Source of the DNA: Flavobacterium arcticum
Lineage (GTDB): Bacteria > Bacteroidota > Bacteroidia > Flavobacteriales > Flavobacteriaceae
NCBI RefSeq assembly: GCF_003344925.1
Contig: NZ_CP031188.1
Coordinates: 2,726,001 to 2,790,000 of the forward strand
Length of the DNA: 64,000 nt
Direction: 5' to 3'
Under the pieces are notes generated by a model. That model ran no database searches and was not told the origin of the DNA. It worked only from the letters and a program-made list of their open reading frames with translations. Shown one piece after another: positions 9,349 through 18,322 of the stretch; the first letter of the stretch is position 1, and the number at the start of each line of letters is the position of its first letter. The position numbers and the translations under genes are program-made.

Positions 9349-10164
9349 ATGAATTCCATACAAACTATAATAGAACACGCTTGGGAGAAAAGAGCGTTGT
9401 TACAAGAACCATCAACTACCGACGCAATCCGTGAAGTTATAGAATTACTAGACTCAGGAAAATTACGTGTTGCCGAACCTATTGAAGGTGGTTGGCAAGT
9501 AAATGAATGGGTAAAAAAAGCAGTAGTAATGTATTTTCCGATACAAAAAATGGAAACGCTAGAAGCGGGTATTTTTGAATATCATGATAAAATGCCACTA
9601 AAACATAACTATGCAGAAAAAGGAATTCGTGTTGTTCCTAATGCTGTAGCACGTCATGGAGCTTATATAGCATCGGGGGTTATATTAATGCCTAGTTATG
9701 TAAACATTGGTGCTTATGTAGACAGTGGTACTATGGTAGATACATGGGCTACTGTGGGTAGTTGTGCACAAATTGGTAAAAATGTACACCTTAGCGGTGG
9801 TGTAGGTATTGGCGGTGTATTAGAGCCTCTACAAGCTGCGCCAGTAATTATAGAAGATGGAGCTTTTATAGGATCTAGATGTATAGTAGTAGAAGGTGTA
9901 AAAGTAGAAACTGAAGCTGTACTAGGTGCAAATGTATGCCTAACAGCATCGACAAAAATTATAGACGTTACAGGTGATACCCCTGTAGAGATGAAGGGTG
10001 TTGTACCAGCACGATCTGTGGTTATACCAGGAAGTTACACCAAAAAATTTGCTGCTGGAGAATATCAAGTACCGTGTGCCTTAATTATAGGTAAACGTAA
10101 ACCTTCAACCGACTTAAAGACCTCGCTCAATAATGCCTTAAGGGAATATGATGTAGCGGTTTAA
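9349..10164 (+). CDS. dapD: 2,3,4,5-tetrahydropyridine-2,6-dicarboxylate N-succinyltransferase
   Basis: The enzyme succinylates tetrahydrodipicolinate in the diaminopimelate/lysine pathway, which supplies peptidoglycan cross-links. The N-terminal helical domain starts 'MNSIQTIIEHAWEKRALLQ'. From about residue 95 the sequence shows the hexapeptide-repeat left-handed beta helix ('GVILMPSYVNIGAYVDSGTM', 'GSCAQIGKNVHLSGGVGIGG'). The length of 271 residues is normal. The ATG at 9349 is used because the upstream TTG lies inside the promoter. The glycosyltransferase gene follows after 9 bases. Confidence 0.95.
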   Translation: MNSIQTIIEHAWEKRALLQEPSTTDAIREVIELLDSGKLRVAEPIEGGWQVNEWVKKAVVMYFPIQKMETLEAGIFEYHDKMPLKHNYAEKGIRVVPNAVARHGAYIASGVILMPSYVNIGAYVDSGTMVDTWATVGSCAQIGKNVHLSGGVGIGGVLEPLQAAPVIIEDGAFIGSRCIVVEGVKVETEAVLGANVCLTASTKIIDVTGDTPVEMKGVVPARSVVIPGSYTKKFAAGEYQVPCALIIGKRKPSTDLKTSLNNALREYDVAV

Positions 10165-10173
10165 TAACTGATA

Positions 10174-12036
10174 ATGAGCGGAAAACACATAAAAATATCT
10201 GCGCTCGCCATTGTATATAATGAAGAGCACAACATAAGAGAATACCTTAACAACATGTCTTTTGCAGACGAGATTATTGTTGTAGACTCTTACAGTGATG
10301 ATAAAACTCCTGATATAATAAAGGAAGAGTACCCTCATGTAAAATTTTATCAGCGCAAATTTGATGATTTTTCTTCGCAACGTAATTATACGCTAGACCT
10401 TGCAACACATGATTGGATCGCTTTTTTTGATGCTGATGAAAGGATAACAGAGAAAGGTATAAATGAAATACTAGACGTTGTAAGAAGTGGTCCTGAAGAA
10501 GTAGCACTATGGGTAAAACGAGTATTTTACTATCAAGGTAAACCACTTGTAAATAACAATTTTAATGAAGATAGAACAGCTAGGATTTTTAGAAAATCTA
10601 AATGTCGCTATTCTGATAAATTAGTACACGAAAAACTAATTATAAATGGTAAAAGTCGAGTTCTAAAATATGCTATTGAGCATTATTCTTTTATAAATAA
10701 AGAAGACTTCTTGCAAAAAAGGCTTCACTATTCGAGATTAAAAGCTACAGAGTTTTATAATGAAGGGGTAAATACTAATATCTTCCACTTTACTGTACGA
10801 CCAGGCTTTCGATTCTTTAAATATTACATACTAAAATTTGGGTTTATCAATGGTAGGCGCGGTTATGAAATTGCACGAATACTTGGCTATCATGTATACA
10901 TGCGTTATGTATATCTAAGAGAAATGAATGCCGCACGTACAAAAATATTGGTAATACAACAAAAAATGATAGGCGATGTACTGGCAAGTAGTAGTATTTG
11001 TAATACATTAAAAGCTGAATATCCGTGCTCTCGCATAGACTATTTGGTAAATACTTTTACCACACCTGTGGTAGAAAACAACCCTAATATAGATAATATA
11101 ATTCCATTTGAAGATGGATATAGAGAAAGTAAACTCAAGTTTTTTAAATTCCTTAAAAAAATAAGAAAAACAAATTATGATGTAGTAATTGATGCCTATG
11201 CCAAATGGGAAAGCGGAATTATAACATCGTTCTCTGGAGCCGAAACCAAAATAGGATATAAAAAGTGGTATACTTCATTTTTTTACAATAAAACAATAGC
11301 ACCAGATAAAACAGTATCAGGATCGGCTTTATATCACCGTATGCAGCTTGCAGAAGCTTTAACAGAGAAAAAGCACCCTATTGTTTACCCTAAAATATAC
11401 CTCATAGAGCAAGAAAGGCAAGAGGCAAAAAAACAAATGAGTGAAAAACTCAATATGCATTTGCCTGTATTTATGATAAGTGTTTTGGGTAGTGATAATA
11501 TAAAAAGCCTGCCCGCAGAAGAAATGGCAAAAATGATAGATAAAATAAGTGATAGTTGTAATGCACAACTACTATTTAACTACCTGCCATCACAAATAGA
11601 AAAAGCAAAAGAGATATATAACTTATGTAGTCCTAAAACACAGGCTAAAATATTTTTTGATTTTTATTTTAAAGATCTTAGATCATTTTTAGCTGTGCTA
11701 GAACAATGTAATGCATTAATAGGCAATGAAGGAGGAGCCGTAAATATGGCTAAAGCCTTAGATATACCTACTTTTACTATCTTCTCGCCATGGATAAACA
11801 AAAACTCATGGAATATGCTTACTGAAAACGAAAAGCATACTGCTTTGCACCTGAAAGATTATTTCCCTGAAATATATGGCACTAAGCACCCTAAAGAGTT
11901 TAAAGACCAATCATTAGAACTGTATAAAAAACTCACGCTAAATTTATTTGAAAATGATCTTGAAGCGTTTTTAAAACGTATTATGAAACAGGCGAAAGAT
12001 GAGGGTCTTTTACTATCCCGTAAGGAGTCCATTTAA
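10174..12036 (+). CDS. Fused GT2 - GT9 glycosyltransferase (LPS core type)
   Basis: One 620-residue frame joins two enzymes. Residues about 1-245 are a GT2 of the KdtX/WaaE type: 'ISALAIVYNEEHNIREYL' near the start, the DADE motif at 86-89, and a basic stretch around 'RPGFRFFKYYIL'. From about residue 250 it becomes a GT9 ADP-heptose:LPS heptosyltransferase-like domain. That part begins 'TKILVIQQKMIGDVLASSSI' and contains 'LIGNEGGAVNMAKALDIPTF', the GT9 donor-site region. It probably adds two core sugars in succession. Its 3' end overlaps the convergent GT2 gene by 56 bases. No stop or frame change separates the halves. Confidence 0.88.
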   Translation: MSGKHIKISALAIVYNEEHNIREYLNNMSFADEIIVVDSYSDDKTPDIIKEEYPHVKFYQRKFDDFSSQRNYTLDLATHDWIAFFDADERITEKGINEILDVVRSGPEEVALWVKRVFYYQGKPLVNNNFNEDRTARIFRKSKCRYSDKLVHEKLIINGKSRVLKYAIEHYSFINKEDFLQKRLHYSRLKATEFYNEGVNTNIFHFTVRPGFRFFKYYILKFGFINGRRGYEIARILGYHVYMRYVYLREMNAARTKILVIQQKMIGDVLASSSICNTLKAEYPCSRIDYLVNTFTTPVVENNPNIDNIIPFEDGYRESKLKFFKFLKKIRKTNYDVVIDAYAKWESGIITSFSGAETKIGYKKWYTSFFYNKTIAPDKTVSGSALYHRMQLAEALTEKKHPIVYPKIYLIEQERQEAKKQMSEKLNMHLPVFMISVLGSDNIKSLPAEEMAKMIDKISDSCNAQLLFNYLPSQIEKAKEIYNLCSPKTQAKIFFDFYFKDLRSFLAVLEQCNALIGNEGGAVNMAKALDIPTFTIFSPWINKNSWNMLTENEKHTALHLKDYFPEIYGTKHPKEFKDQSLELYKKLTLNLFENDLEAFLKRIMKQAKDEGLLLSRKESI

Positions 12037-12814
12037 TTTTCTTCTCTTTAACTTCTTTACGTATTGCTAGGTTAGCAGCCAATGATTCAGGGGTCTTATA
12101 GCCCCTACTATGGTCTAGGTGCAAGCATATTGCTTTGTGCCTTATCTGTTTTCCTTTTACACCATAATTCTCTAAACGCTCACCAAATTCACGGTCAGGA
12201 CCTCCATATTTCATACGCTCGTCATAACCATTAATAGCTATCATGTCTTCTTTAAAACCTGAAGAATTACAATTATTAAAAGAAGGAGTTGTAGTCGTTA
12301 CATTATCTAAAACAGTAGCAAGAATAGGACTAGAGGAAAGTTTTAATTTTTGAGAAAAACCGAGTTTATCAATACCCTTTAACCAGTTTACGTCAAAACA
12401 ACGTTGAGTTAGTATATCTTCTTTTGTTATTGCTTCACTGGTACTCATAGGTAGTTTGCAGTACCCGCCTGATAAAAACTTACCTTTCTCGGCAAACTTT
12501 GCATGTACTGCTACAAAATCTTCACGCGGAATGCAATCGCCATCTGTCATAATAATATACTCATTCGCAGCTTCTACTATAGCTATATTAAGTAGCTCTT
12601 GTCTACGATAACCTTTATCTTCATGCCAAATATGCCTTAGAGTAACAGGATAATTGGCAGCATAACGGTCTATCAGATCTTTGGTTGTTGAACGAGAACC
12701 ATCATCTGCAACAATAACTTCAAAATCTTTATACGTTTGGTTACTATAGCCTATAAGTACTTTTTCTAGCCATTTTTCTGCATTATATGTACTTACTATT
12801 ACTGATATTTTCAT
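11981..12814 (-). CDS. GT2 glycosyltransferase with galactosyltransferase-like C-terminus
   Basis: The N-terminus is a GT-A fold: 'ISVIVSTYNAEKWLEKVL', 'VIVADDGS', and 'YIIMTDGDCIPREDF', which holds the DxD motif. The later part ('GFKEDMIAINGYDERMKYGG' then 'DREFGERL') matches the Glyco_transf_7C region of galactosyltransferase-like enzymes. Donor and acceptor are unknown. It is a paralogue of the GT2 at 14609-15412, sharing the 'IWHEDKG.R' segment. It overlaps the end of the GT2-GT9 gene on the opposite strand and lies downstream of the LPS-kinase-like gene. Confidence 0.88.
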   Translation of the reverse strand: MKISVIVSTYNAEKWLEKVLIGYSNQTYKDFEVIVADDGSRSTTKDLIDRYAANYPVTLRHIWHEDKGYRRQELLNIAIVEAANEYIIMTDGDCIPREDFVAVHAKFAEKGKFLSGGYCKLPMSTSEAITKEDILTQRCFDVNWLKGIDKLGFSQKLKLSSSPILATVLDNVTTTTPSFNNCNSSGFKEDMIAINGYDERMKYGGPDREFGERLENYGVKGKQIRHKAICLHLDHSRGYKTPESLAANLAIRKEVKEKKIKWTPYGIVKDPHLSPVS

Positions 12815-12870
12815 AGATATTGATTTATTATTGAATTACCGTATAACGATTGTATAAAGATATTATTTTT

Positions 12871-13635
12871 TTAATTTTTTCGTAACCCTAGCTTTCTCTT
12901 AATGGCGCGTTTCCTGTGAAACCTGTTAGCAAAATATTGAGTATGTTTTATCATAGGCTTTAATACCGCTTCATAAGTACACCCATATAATTTTGCATAC
13001 TCATCGCTCATTACTGTTATCAGGTGTTCTTCTGGAGTAAGCTTAGCCATATTAATAACTCTTTGTTCTAAACTCATTTGAGAATGAAACTGCATTCTAT
13101 TAAGATCTACCAAAAAGAATTCATATTGCTCATGCCCTACTTTTTTTATAAGCGTATTACCAGGTGTATGATCTAGAAAAGCAATCCCTTTTTCATGTAG
13201 TTTAAAAGTAAATTGCGTAAACTGTCGCAATATAATTTCATGTTCAGGATAATCAGGTATTTCTATAAGTTGCCTAAATGTAAGGTCGGCTTCAAGCTGT
13301 TCGCTCATGTAATAGCTATCTTGTAACGATAAAGCAGCTTTATGCTCAAAATAAGCAATGGGCTGTGGGGTGCCAATACCTTTTTCTAATAGAATATTAG
13401 CAAACTCATAAGAACGTTGGGCTTTAGACTTCCGAAAGAAACGGTAAACCAACTTATTTACAACATTAGGCACTTTAAACGATTTTACATTTACTGTAGT
13501 ACCTCCTAACTCAAAAAGCTTTATTTTGTTACGCTTACCATCTATAAATAAAGTACCTTGTGTAGCGAAATTTTCGATTATCGCTGTAATTTCTGAGGAC
13601 TGATTCTGAAAATCAGTATGGATCACTTTATTCAT
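12871..13635 (-). CDS. Lipopolysaccharide kinase (WaaP/InaA-like) family protein
   Basis: A small atypical protein kinase fold is seen. 'LHEKGIAFLDHTPGNTLI' provides the catalytic-loop Asp and Asn (HxDxxxxN-like) and 'FFLVDLNRMQF' corresponds to the metal-binding DxN motif. Such proteins (WaaP, KdkA, InaA) phosphorylate inner-core sugars of LPS, which fits the surrounding glycosyltransferases. I set the start at the ATG 13635 ('MNKVIHTDF'), because the longer frame starts with a TTG and a strong promoter lies just upstream. The basic C-terminus (RFHRKRAIKRKLGLRK) may contact membrane phosphates. Confidence 0.8.
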   Translation of the reverse strand: MNKVIHTDFQNQSSEITAIIENFATQGTLFIDGKRNKIKLFELGGTTVNVKSFKVPNVVNKLVYRFFRKSKAQRSYEFANILLEKGIGTPQPIAYFEHKAALSLQDSYYMSEQLEADLTFRQLIEIPDYPEHEIILRQFTQFTFKLHEKGIAFLDHTPGNTLIKKVGHEQYEFFLVDLNRMQFHSQMSLEQRVINMAKLTPEEHLITVMSDEYAKLYGCTYEAVLKPMIKHTQYFANRFHRKRAIKRKLGLRKN

Positions 13636-13654
13636 CGGCAACTGCAATTTTCAA

Positions 13655-13686
13655 CAAAAGTAACCATTTGCATTTTAGACTTCAAA
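13655..13686 (-). promoter_or_regulatory. Promoter of the LPS-kinase-like gene
   Basis: On the minus strand TTTG (13683-13686) is followed after 20 bases by TACTTTTG (13655-13662). Both elements and the spacing fit the Bacteroidota consensus. The ATG is 19 bases downstream. Confidence 0.65.
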
Positions 13687-13726
13687 TAATTGCTTTATTT
13701 TTACCAAATAATCCATAAATCAATAT

Positions 13727-14581
13727 ATGTTTAGCCATTACCTCATTACTCGTTTTAACCTTAAAAACCCTAAGTGGGATGTTACCAAAAACAACGAAAC
13801 CTTACTTACGGATGAATGGCTAGAACATAGGCTTTGGCTATTCGAAAACTTTTGTTTTCCATCGGTAGTAGCACAAACCAATAAGAACTTTACATGGCTT
13901 ATTTATTTTGATATAACTACTCCTGATACTTACAGACAAAAAATAGAAACTCTTATTGCTGGGCACGGTAATATAAAACTTTTTTATATCGAAGGAATGC
14001 CTGCTTTTTATCCTGAGATAAAAAACTTGATTACTGCCGAGACAAAAAATGTACCTTACCTTATCACTTCACGTATTGATAATGATGATTGTATTCGCAA
14101 CAGTTTTATAAACGAGGTGCAAAATCAGTTTAAGGAGCAAGATTATATGGCTATAGATGTTATAAAAGGTTATTCGTTACAAATAAAACCTGTTGTTATG
14201 CTTGGTAAAAAAGAGCATATATTTAATCCTTTCATAAGTCTCATTGAAAAAAATAACGAACCAAAAACGGTATGGCTTAACGACCATAATCATTGGAAAA
14301 AAGAAACCCGTATTACCCAAGTAACCGATAAAAGATTGTGGATGTCCATAATACATGAAAAGAACAAAGTAAACGAATTTGATGGTTATGGTAATATAAA
14401 ATGGGAAGATGTAAAAACCGAGTTTATCGTTTCGCCTGCTATGCAAGCCAACATCAGTAAAAACATACTGCCGCACAGCAAATGGGCTTGGACGAGCTTT
14501 AAAAACGGACTGTACGTAAACTGGGTACTATTTAACAAAATGCTCAAAAAGGCTTTGGGTATTTATAAGATTAAATCATAA
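13727..14581 (+). CDS. Rhamnosyltransferase-like glycosyltransferase
   Basis: I recognise the putative rhamnosyl-transferase (Rhamno_transf) type. It begins 'MFSHYLITRFNLKNPKWDV', has 'NFTWLIYFDITTPDTYRQKI' in the middle, and carries the acidic 'YLITSRIDNDDCI' motif near residue 120, likely the metal/nucleotide-sugar DxD equivalent. It has 284 residues and no membrane segment. The sugar specificity is not shown by the sequence. It is followed after 27 bases by a GT2 gene on the same strand and is probably co-transcribed with it. Confidence 0.78.
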   Translation: MFSHYLITRFNLKNPKWDVTKNNETLLTDEWLEHRLWLFENFCFPSVVAQTNKNFTWLIYFDITTPDTYRQKIETLIAGHGNIKLFYIEGMPAFYPEIKNLITAETKNVPYLITSRIDNDDCIRNSFINEVQNQFKEQDYMAIDVIKGYSLQIKPVVMLGKKEHIFNPFISLIEKNNEPKTVWLNDHNHWKKETRITQVTDKRLWMSIIHEKNKVNEFDGYGNIKWEDVKTEFIVSPAMQANISKNILPHSKWAWTSFKNGLYVNWVLFNKMLKKALGIYKIKS

Positions 14582-14608
14582 CACTTCTATTTTCTAAAAA
14601 ATGCCACT

Positions 14609-15412
14609 ATGCGAAAACTACCTACTTCTACCCTTGTAACACCTACCTATAACTGGCCAGAAGCATTAGAACTGCTACTATTGAGTTTACTAAGGCAAAC
14701 CCACCTACCTGACGAAATTATTATTGCCGATGATGGTTCTAAGGAAGAAACAAAAAGTGTAATTGATAAGTACAAGGATAAGTTTAGTGTGCCTCTAATA
14801 CATATATGGCATGAGGATAAGGGCAACAGAAAACCTGCTATAATGAACAAAGCCATTGCACAAGCAAAAGGCGATTATATTATAGAGATTGACGGCGATA
14901 TAATTATGGAAAAGCATTTTATAGAAGACCACCTGCGCTTTGCCGAAGAGGGTATGTACCTGTTTGGCTCTAGAGTTACGATTACTAAAGAAAAGCTACC
15001 CGAACTGTATAAAAAACAGCTTATGCATTTCGGTTTCTTATCAAGTGGTATCAAAAAAAGAGGACGCACGCTGCGTGTGCCGTTATTCATGAACTTTATA
15101 AAACCCGTATCACTACGTTCTAAAAAATTAAGAGGTTGTAATATGTCATTCTGGAAAAAAGATTTTATGGCTATCAACGGGTTTAACGAAAGCCTTGTGG
15201 GTTGGGGTATAGATGACAGCGAAATGATACAACGACTACACAACTTAGGCATACTGGGCAAACGCTTAAAATATAGTGGTATAGCCTATCACATTTACCA
15301 TAAAGAACAATCAAAAAGCCACATTGACGTTAATCGTAAAATTGAAGAAGAAACTACCCAAAAAAAATTAACCTATATAGAAAAAGGTGTAGATCAGTAC
15401 TTAGATAAATAA
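14609..15412 (+). CDS. GT2 glycosyltransferase
   Basis: The GT-A features are clear: 'TSTLVTPTYNWPEALELLL', 'IIIADDGS', and 'YIIEIDGDIIMEKHF' with the DxD motif near residue 93. The C-terminal acceptor region contains 'LRGCNMSFWKKDFMAINGFN' and 'GWGIDDSEMIQRL', typical of the Glyco_transf_7C part, where the DDSE element acts in catalysis or metal binding. It is a paralogue of the GT2 at 11981-12814. Its stop lies one base from the stop of the convergent GT4 gene. Confidence 0.88.
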   Translation: MRKLPTSTLVTPTYNWPEALELLLLSLLRQTHLPDEIIIADDGSKEETKSVIDKYKDKFSVPLIHIWHEDKGNRKPAIMNKAIAQAKGDYIIEIDGDIIMEKHFIEDHLRFAEEGMYLFGSRVTITKEKLPELYKKQLMHFGFLSSGIKKRGRTLRVPLFMNFIKPVSLRSKKLRGCNMSFWKKDFMAINGFNESLVGWGIDDSEMIQRLHNLGILGKRLKYSGIAYHIYHKEQSKSHIDVNRKIEEETTQKKLTYIEKGVDQYLDK

Positions 15413-15413
15413 G

Positions 15414-16520
15414 TTACTGCATTGCTTTTTTATACACATCAAGGGTTTGCGGAGCTAATGTTGCTGCCATAAACCCTTTTTTTATGGCATTACTCCCCAA
15501 TTCAGAAAATTTCTCTATAAGTTGCTCATCATCTATAAGTTTAGCCAGATTCTCGGCAAGGCATTTATAATCTTTTACAGCGCAAATAAAACCATTAGTA
15601 CCGTTCACCATTACTTCGGGTACTACACCCACATTAGTAGTAACAACAGGCAAACCCAGAAGCATTGCTTCCAATACCGATGTTGGTCCGCCCTCACGTT
15701 GCGATGTCATTACAAACGCATCAAACTGATGATTAAATCGATAAGCTCCTGCTATACGTCCCATAAAAAACACGTGTTTTTCAAGTTCTTTTTCTTTAAT
15801 AAGTTCCTTTAATTCATCTGTGAGCTTGGTATATTCCCCCACTTGTACAAAAGCTACATCTTTTCGCCCCATTGTATTAATAAGGTGGTCTGCTGTATCA
15901 ATTAAAGTGAAATGATCTTTTGCAGCGGTATGGTTGGCTATATTACCTACTATAAAAGTATTCTCGGGGATATTAAATTTCGCTCTTATATCCTCAGCAT
16001 CATTGGTGTCTTTTAAAATATCAGGCGAAACACAATCGTGTATTACGATGGTTTTCTTTTTAGCAGCTTCTGTTAATATCGCTGAAAATTCCTCCTGTAC
16101 TCTTTGAGAAACACATATAGTAGCAGCAACATTTTTATAGTTATACTTATACTTACTTAATAAACTACTACGGCTACCCATCCCCTTTTTAGAGAAAACA
16201 GCTTTGGTTTTAAGCCCTGTAAGCAAATCAGAAATAGTATATACCGTAAGTGAATCGCTGGTATGCAAATGAATAACATCGGGCTTTACCTTTTTTACCA
16301 CATCTTTTAAGTATAGATAATTGGCAAACTTATTTAGTTTTTTCTTTTTAGCTTCAATAAAACTAATACCTAATTCTTTGCAACGGTTGTGCAGTATCGA
16401 GTTGGTAACACCAAAAACAATATGCTCCGTTCCCAACTTTTCGAGTTCAGGTATATAATCAATAAGCTGTTGTTCATTCCCCCCCCATCCTCTGGCTCCC
16501 GATACGTGTAGTATTTTCAT
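15414..16520 (-). CDS. GT4-family glycosyltransferase
   Basis: A GT-B fold retaining glycosyltransferase is seen. The N-terminal domain starts 'MKILHVSGARGWGGNEQQL', and the C-terminal donor site is 'EGGPTSVLEAMLLGLPVVTT' with the family's EG...E pattern at about residues 280-300. The acceptor is unknown, probably LPS or capsule. The ATG at 16520 is preferred, because the longer frame starts at a GTG (16538) that overlaps a TAnnTTTG promoter box. It is convergent with the GT2 gene and divergent from the aminotransferase gene. Confidence 0.88.
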   Translation of the reverse strand: MKILHVSGARGWGGNEQQLIDYIPELEKLGTEHIVFGVTNSILHNRCKELGISFIEAKKKKLNKFANYLYLKDVVKKVKPDVIHLHTSDSLTVYTISDLLTGLKTKAVFSKKGMGSRSSLLSKYKYNYKNVAATICVSQRVQEEFSAILTEAAKKKTIVIHDCVSPDILKDTNDAEDIRAKFNIPENTFIVGNIANHTAAKDHFTLIDTADHLINTMGRKDVAFVQVGEYTKLTDELKELIKEKELEKHVFFMGRIAGAYRFNHQFDAFVMTSQREGGPTSVLEAMLLGLPVVTTNVGVVPEVMVNGTNGFICAVKDYKCLAENLAKLIDDEQLIEKFSELGSNAIKKGFMAATLAPQTLDVYKKAMQ

Positions 16521-16537
16521 AATAACTATATAATGCA

Positions 16538-16545
16538 CAAATGTA
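16538..16545 (-). promoter_or_regulatory. -7 element of the GT4 gene
   Basis: The minus strand reads TACATTTG, 17 bases from the ATG at 16520. The -33 element is not clear. The box decides the start, since the alternative GTG at 16538 lies on it. Confidence 0.45.
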
Positions 16546-16609
16546 GCTATTAATCATAATTATGAAAACATATCCTTTACTACTACCCTAAAATAAAGAC
16601 AACTTTAGT

Positions 16610-16617
16610 TATTTTTG
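16610..16617 (+). promoter_or_regulatory. Possible -7 element of the aminotransferase gene
   Basis: TATTTTTG lies 16 bases before the ATG at 16634. No TTG is seen at the -33 distance. Confidence 0.35.
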
Positions 16618-16633
16618 CTTTAAATAGTATGTC

Positions 16634-17740
16634 ATGATAAAATTCCTAGATCTTCAAAAAGTAAACCTTCTGCATCAGCAGGAAATAGAAACCCGCTTAC
16701 TAAAAACGTTTAGAAGCGGTTGGTATCTTTTTGGCGAAGAAGTAAAACTACTGGAACAAAATCTTTGCGACTATATCGGGGCAAAACACGCTATTGGTGT
16801 TGCTAACGGACTGGATGCGCTACGCCTTATTTTTAAAGCTTATATAGGGCTTGGCATAATGCAGGAGGGTGATGAGGTTATTGTTCCTGTAAATACTTAT
16901 ATAGCCTCTATACTAGCTATTACAGATAATAAGCTAACCCCCATTTTAGTAGAACCCAACATTGAAAACTACAATATTGATATTAGCAAAATAGAGGAGA
17001 AAATTACAGCAAGAACAAAAGCTATACTAATAGTACATCTTTACGGGAAAGCTGTATTTTCTGATGCATTAAAACAACTCGCTGTAAAGCATAACCTGAA
17101 AATTATTGAAGATAATGCACAGGCTATAGGTGCAACATGGAATGGTGTAAAAACAGGTAACCTTGGCGATGCAGCAGGTTTTAGCTTTTACCCTGGTAAA
17201 AACTTAGGGGCACTAGGCGATGCTGGTGCCGTAACCACCAACAATGAAACATTAGCCAAAACTATTAGCGCTATTGCCAATTATGGTTCGGAAGAAAAAT
17301 ATATAAATAAGTACCAAGGATTAAATTCCCGATTGGATGAAATACAGGCTGCCGTGCTCAACGTAAAGTTGCCTTATTTGAATGAAGAAAACCAAAAACG
17401 AAAAGAAATTGCCAAGTATTACAATGAACATATAAATAACTCTGCTATTATATTGCCTAAACTGCCTGATAATGAAAATGAACACGTTTGGCATTTGTAC
17501 GTCATTCGCACCCAAAAAAGAGAACAACTACAGCACTATTTAACCCAAAACGGAATCCAAACATTAATACACTACCCTATACCACCACATAAGCAAGAGG
17601 CGTATAGCGATTTGAATACTTTATCTTTCCCGATAACAGAACAAATACATAACGAAGTTTTAAGTTTACCTATAAGTCCTGTGTTAACAGATGAAGAGCT
17701 TGAAACAGTTGTAAAAGCAATAAACAATTTTGAAATTTAA
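16634..17740 (+). CDS. DegT/DnrJ/EryC1/StrS-type PLP sugar aminotransferase
   Basis: The enzyme transaminates nucleotide-linked keto-sugars, making amino sugars for O-antigen or other glycans. The 368-residue fold-type I protein has the PLP lysine in '[17 protein letters not shown]' (K189). It also has the cofactor Asp in '[11 protein letters not shown]' (D160) and '[11 protein letters not shown]' at the phosphate-binding turn. The sequence style resembles FdtB/WecE enzymes, but the exact sugar cannot be read from it. It leads an apparent same-strand run with tsaC (6-base gap), cca and ctaA. Confidence 0.9.
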   Translation: MIKFLDLQKVNLLHQQEIETRLLKTFRSGWYLFGEEVKLLEQNLCDYIGAKHAIGVANGLDALRLIFKAYIGLGIMQEGDEVIVPVNTYIASILAITDNKLTPILVEPNIENYNIDISKIEEKITARTKAILIVHLYGKAVFSDALKQLAVKHNLKIIEDNAQAIGATWNGVKTGNLGDAAGFSFYPGKNLGALGDAGAVTTNNETLAKTISAIANYGSEEKYINKYQGLNSRLDEIQAAVLNVKLPYLNEENQKRKEIAKYYNEHINNSAIILPKLPDNENEHVWHLYVIRTQKREQLQHYLTQNGIQTLIHYPIPPHKQEAYSDLNTLSFPITEQIHNEVLSLPISPVLTDEELETVVKAINNFEI

Positions 17741-17746
17741 TTAGCC

Positions 17747-18322
17747 ATGAGCGACAGCAATATAAACGACGAAGTACACCACGCATTTGAAGTAATAAAA
17801 AATGGAGGTATTATCCTCTACCCTACTGATACCGTTTGGGGTATCGGTTGTGATGCTACCAATGCCGAAGCAGTAAAAAAAATATATGCCTTAAAACAGC
17901 GTGAAGAAAGCAAAAGCATGATAGTACTTATGAACAGCGACCGAATGATGTACAATGTATTTAAAGAAATACCCGACGTAGCATGGGAAATTATTGAAGT
18001 AAGTGAAAAACCAACCACTTTAATACTAGACAAGCCACGTAATATAGCTGCAAATATTATAGCTCCTGATAACACGCTTGGCGTACGATTAGTAAAAGAA
18101 CCTTTTTGCTATAAACTGATGGAGCGTATGAAAAAACCACTTGTATCTACCTCTGCAAATATAGGTGGAATGCCAACACCAAATTCTTTTAAAGAAATTG
18201 ACCATCATATTTTGGATGGCGTAGACTATGTCGTAAATTTGCACCACGATAAAATTGCCGCAAAACCATCAACAATTATCAAACTCGGCAATGATTTACA
18301 GGTAAAAGTTATCCGACCTTAA
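17747..18322 (+). CDS. tsaC: L-threonylcarbamoyladenylate synthase (Sua5/YrdC/YwlC family)
   Basis: The enzyme makes threonylcarbamoyl-AMP from threonine, bicarbonate and ATP, the first step of t6A37 modification of tRNAs. The YrdC core is visible: '[20 protein letters not shown]' at the substrate pocket, '[17 protein letters not shown]' and '[15 protein letters not shown]'. The 191-residue length is the short YrdC type, without the Sua5 C-terminal domain. Its TAA overlaps the ATG of cca (TAATG), suggesting coupled translation. Confidence 0.92.
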   Translation: MSDSNINDEVHHAFEVIKNGGIILYPTDTVWGIGCDATNAEAVKKIYALKQREESKSMIVLMNSDRMMYNVFKEIPDVAWEIIEVSEKPTTLILDKPRNIAANIIAPDNTLGVRLVKEPFCYKLMERMKKPLVSTSANIGGMPTPNSFKEIDHHILDGVDYVVNLHHDKIAAKPSTIIKLGNDLQVKVIRP

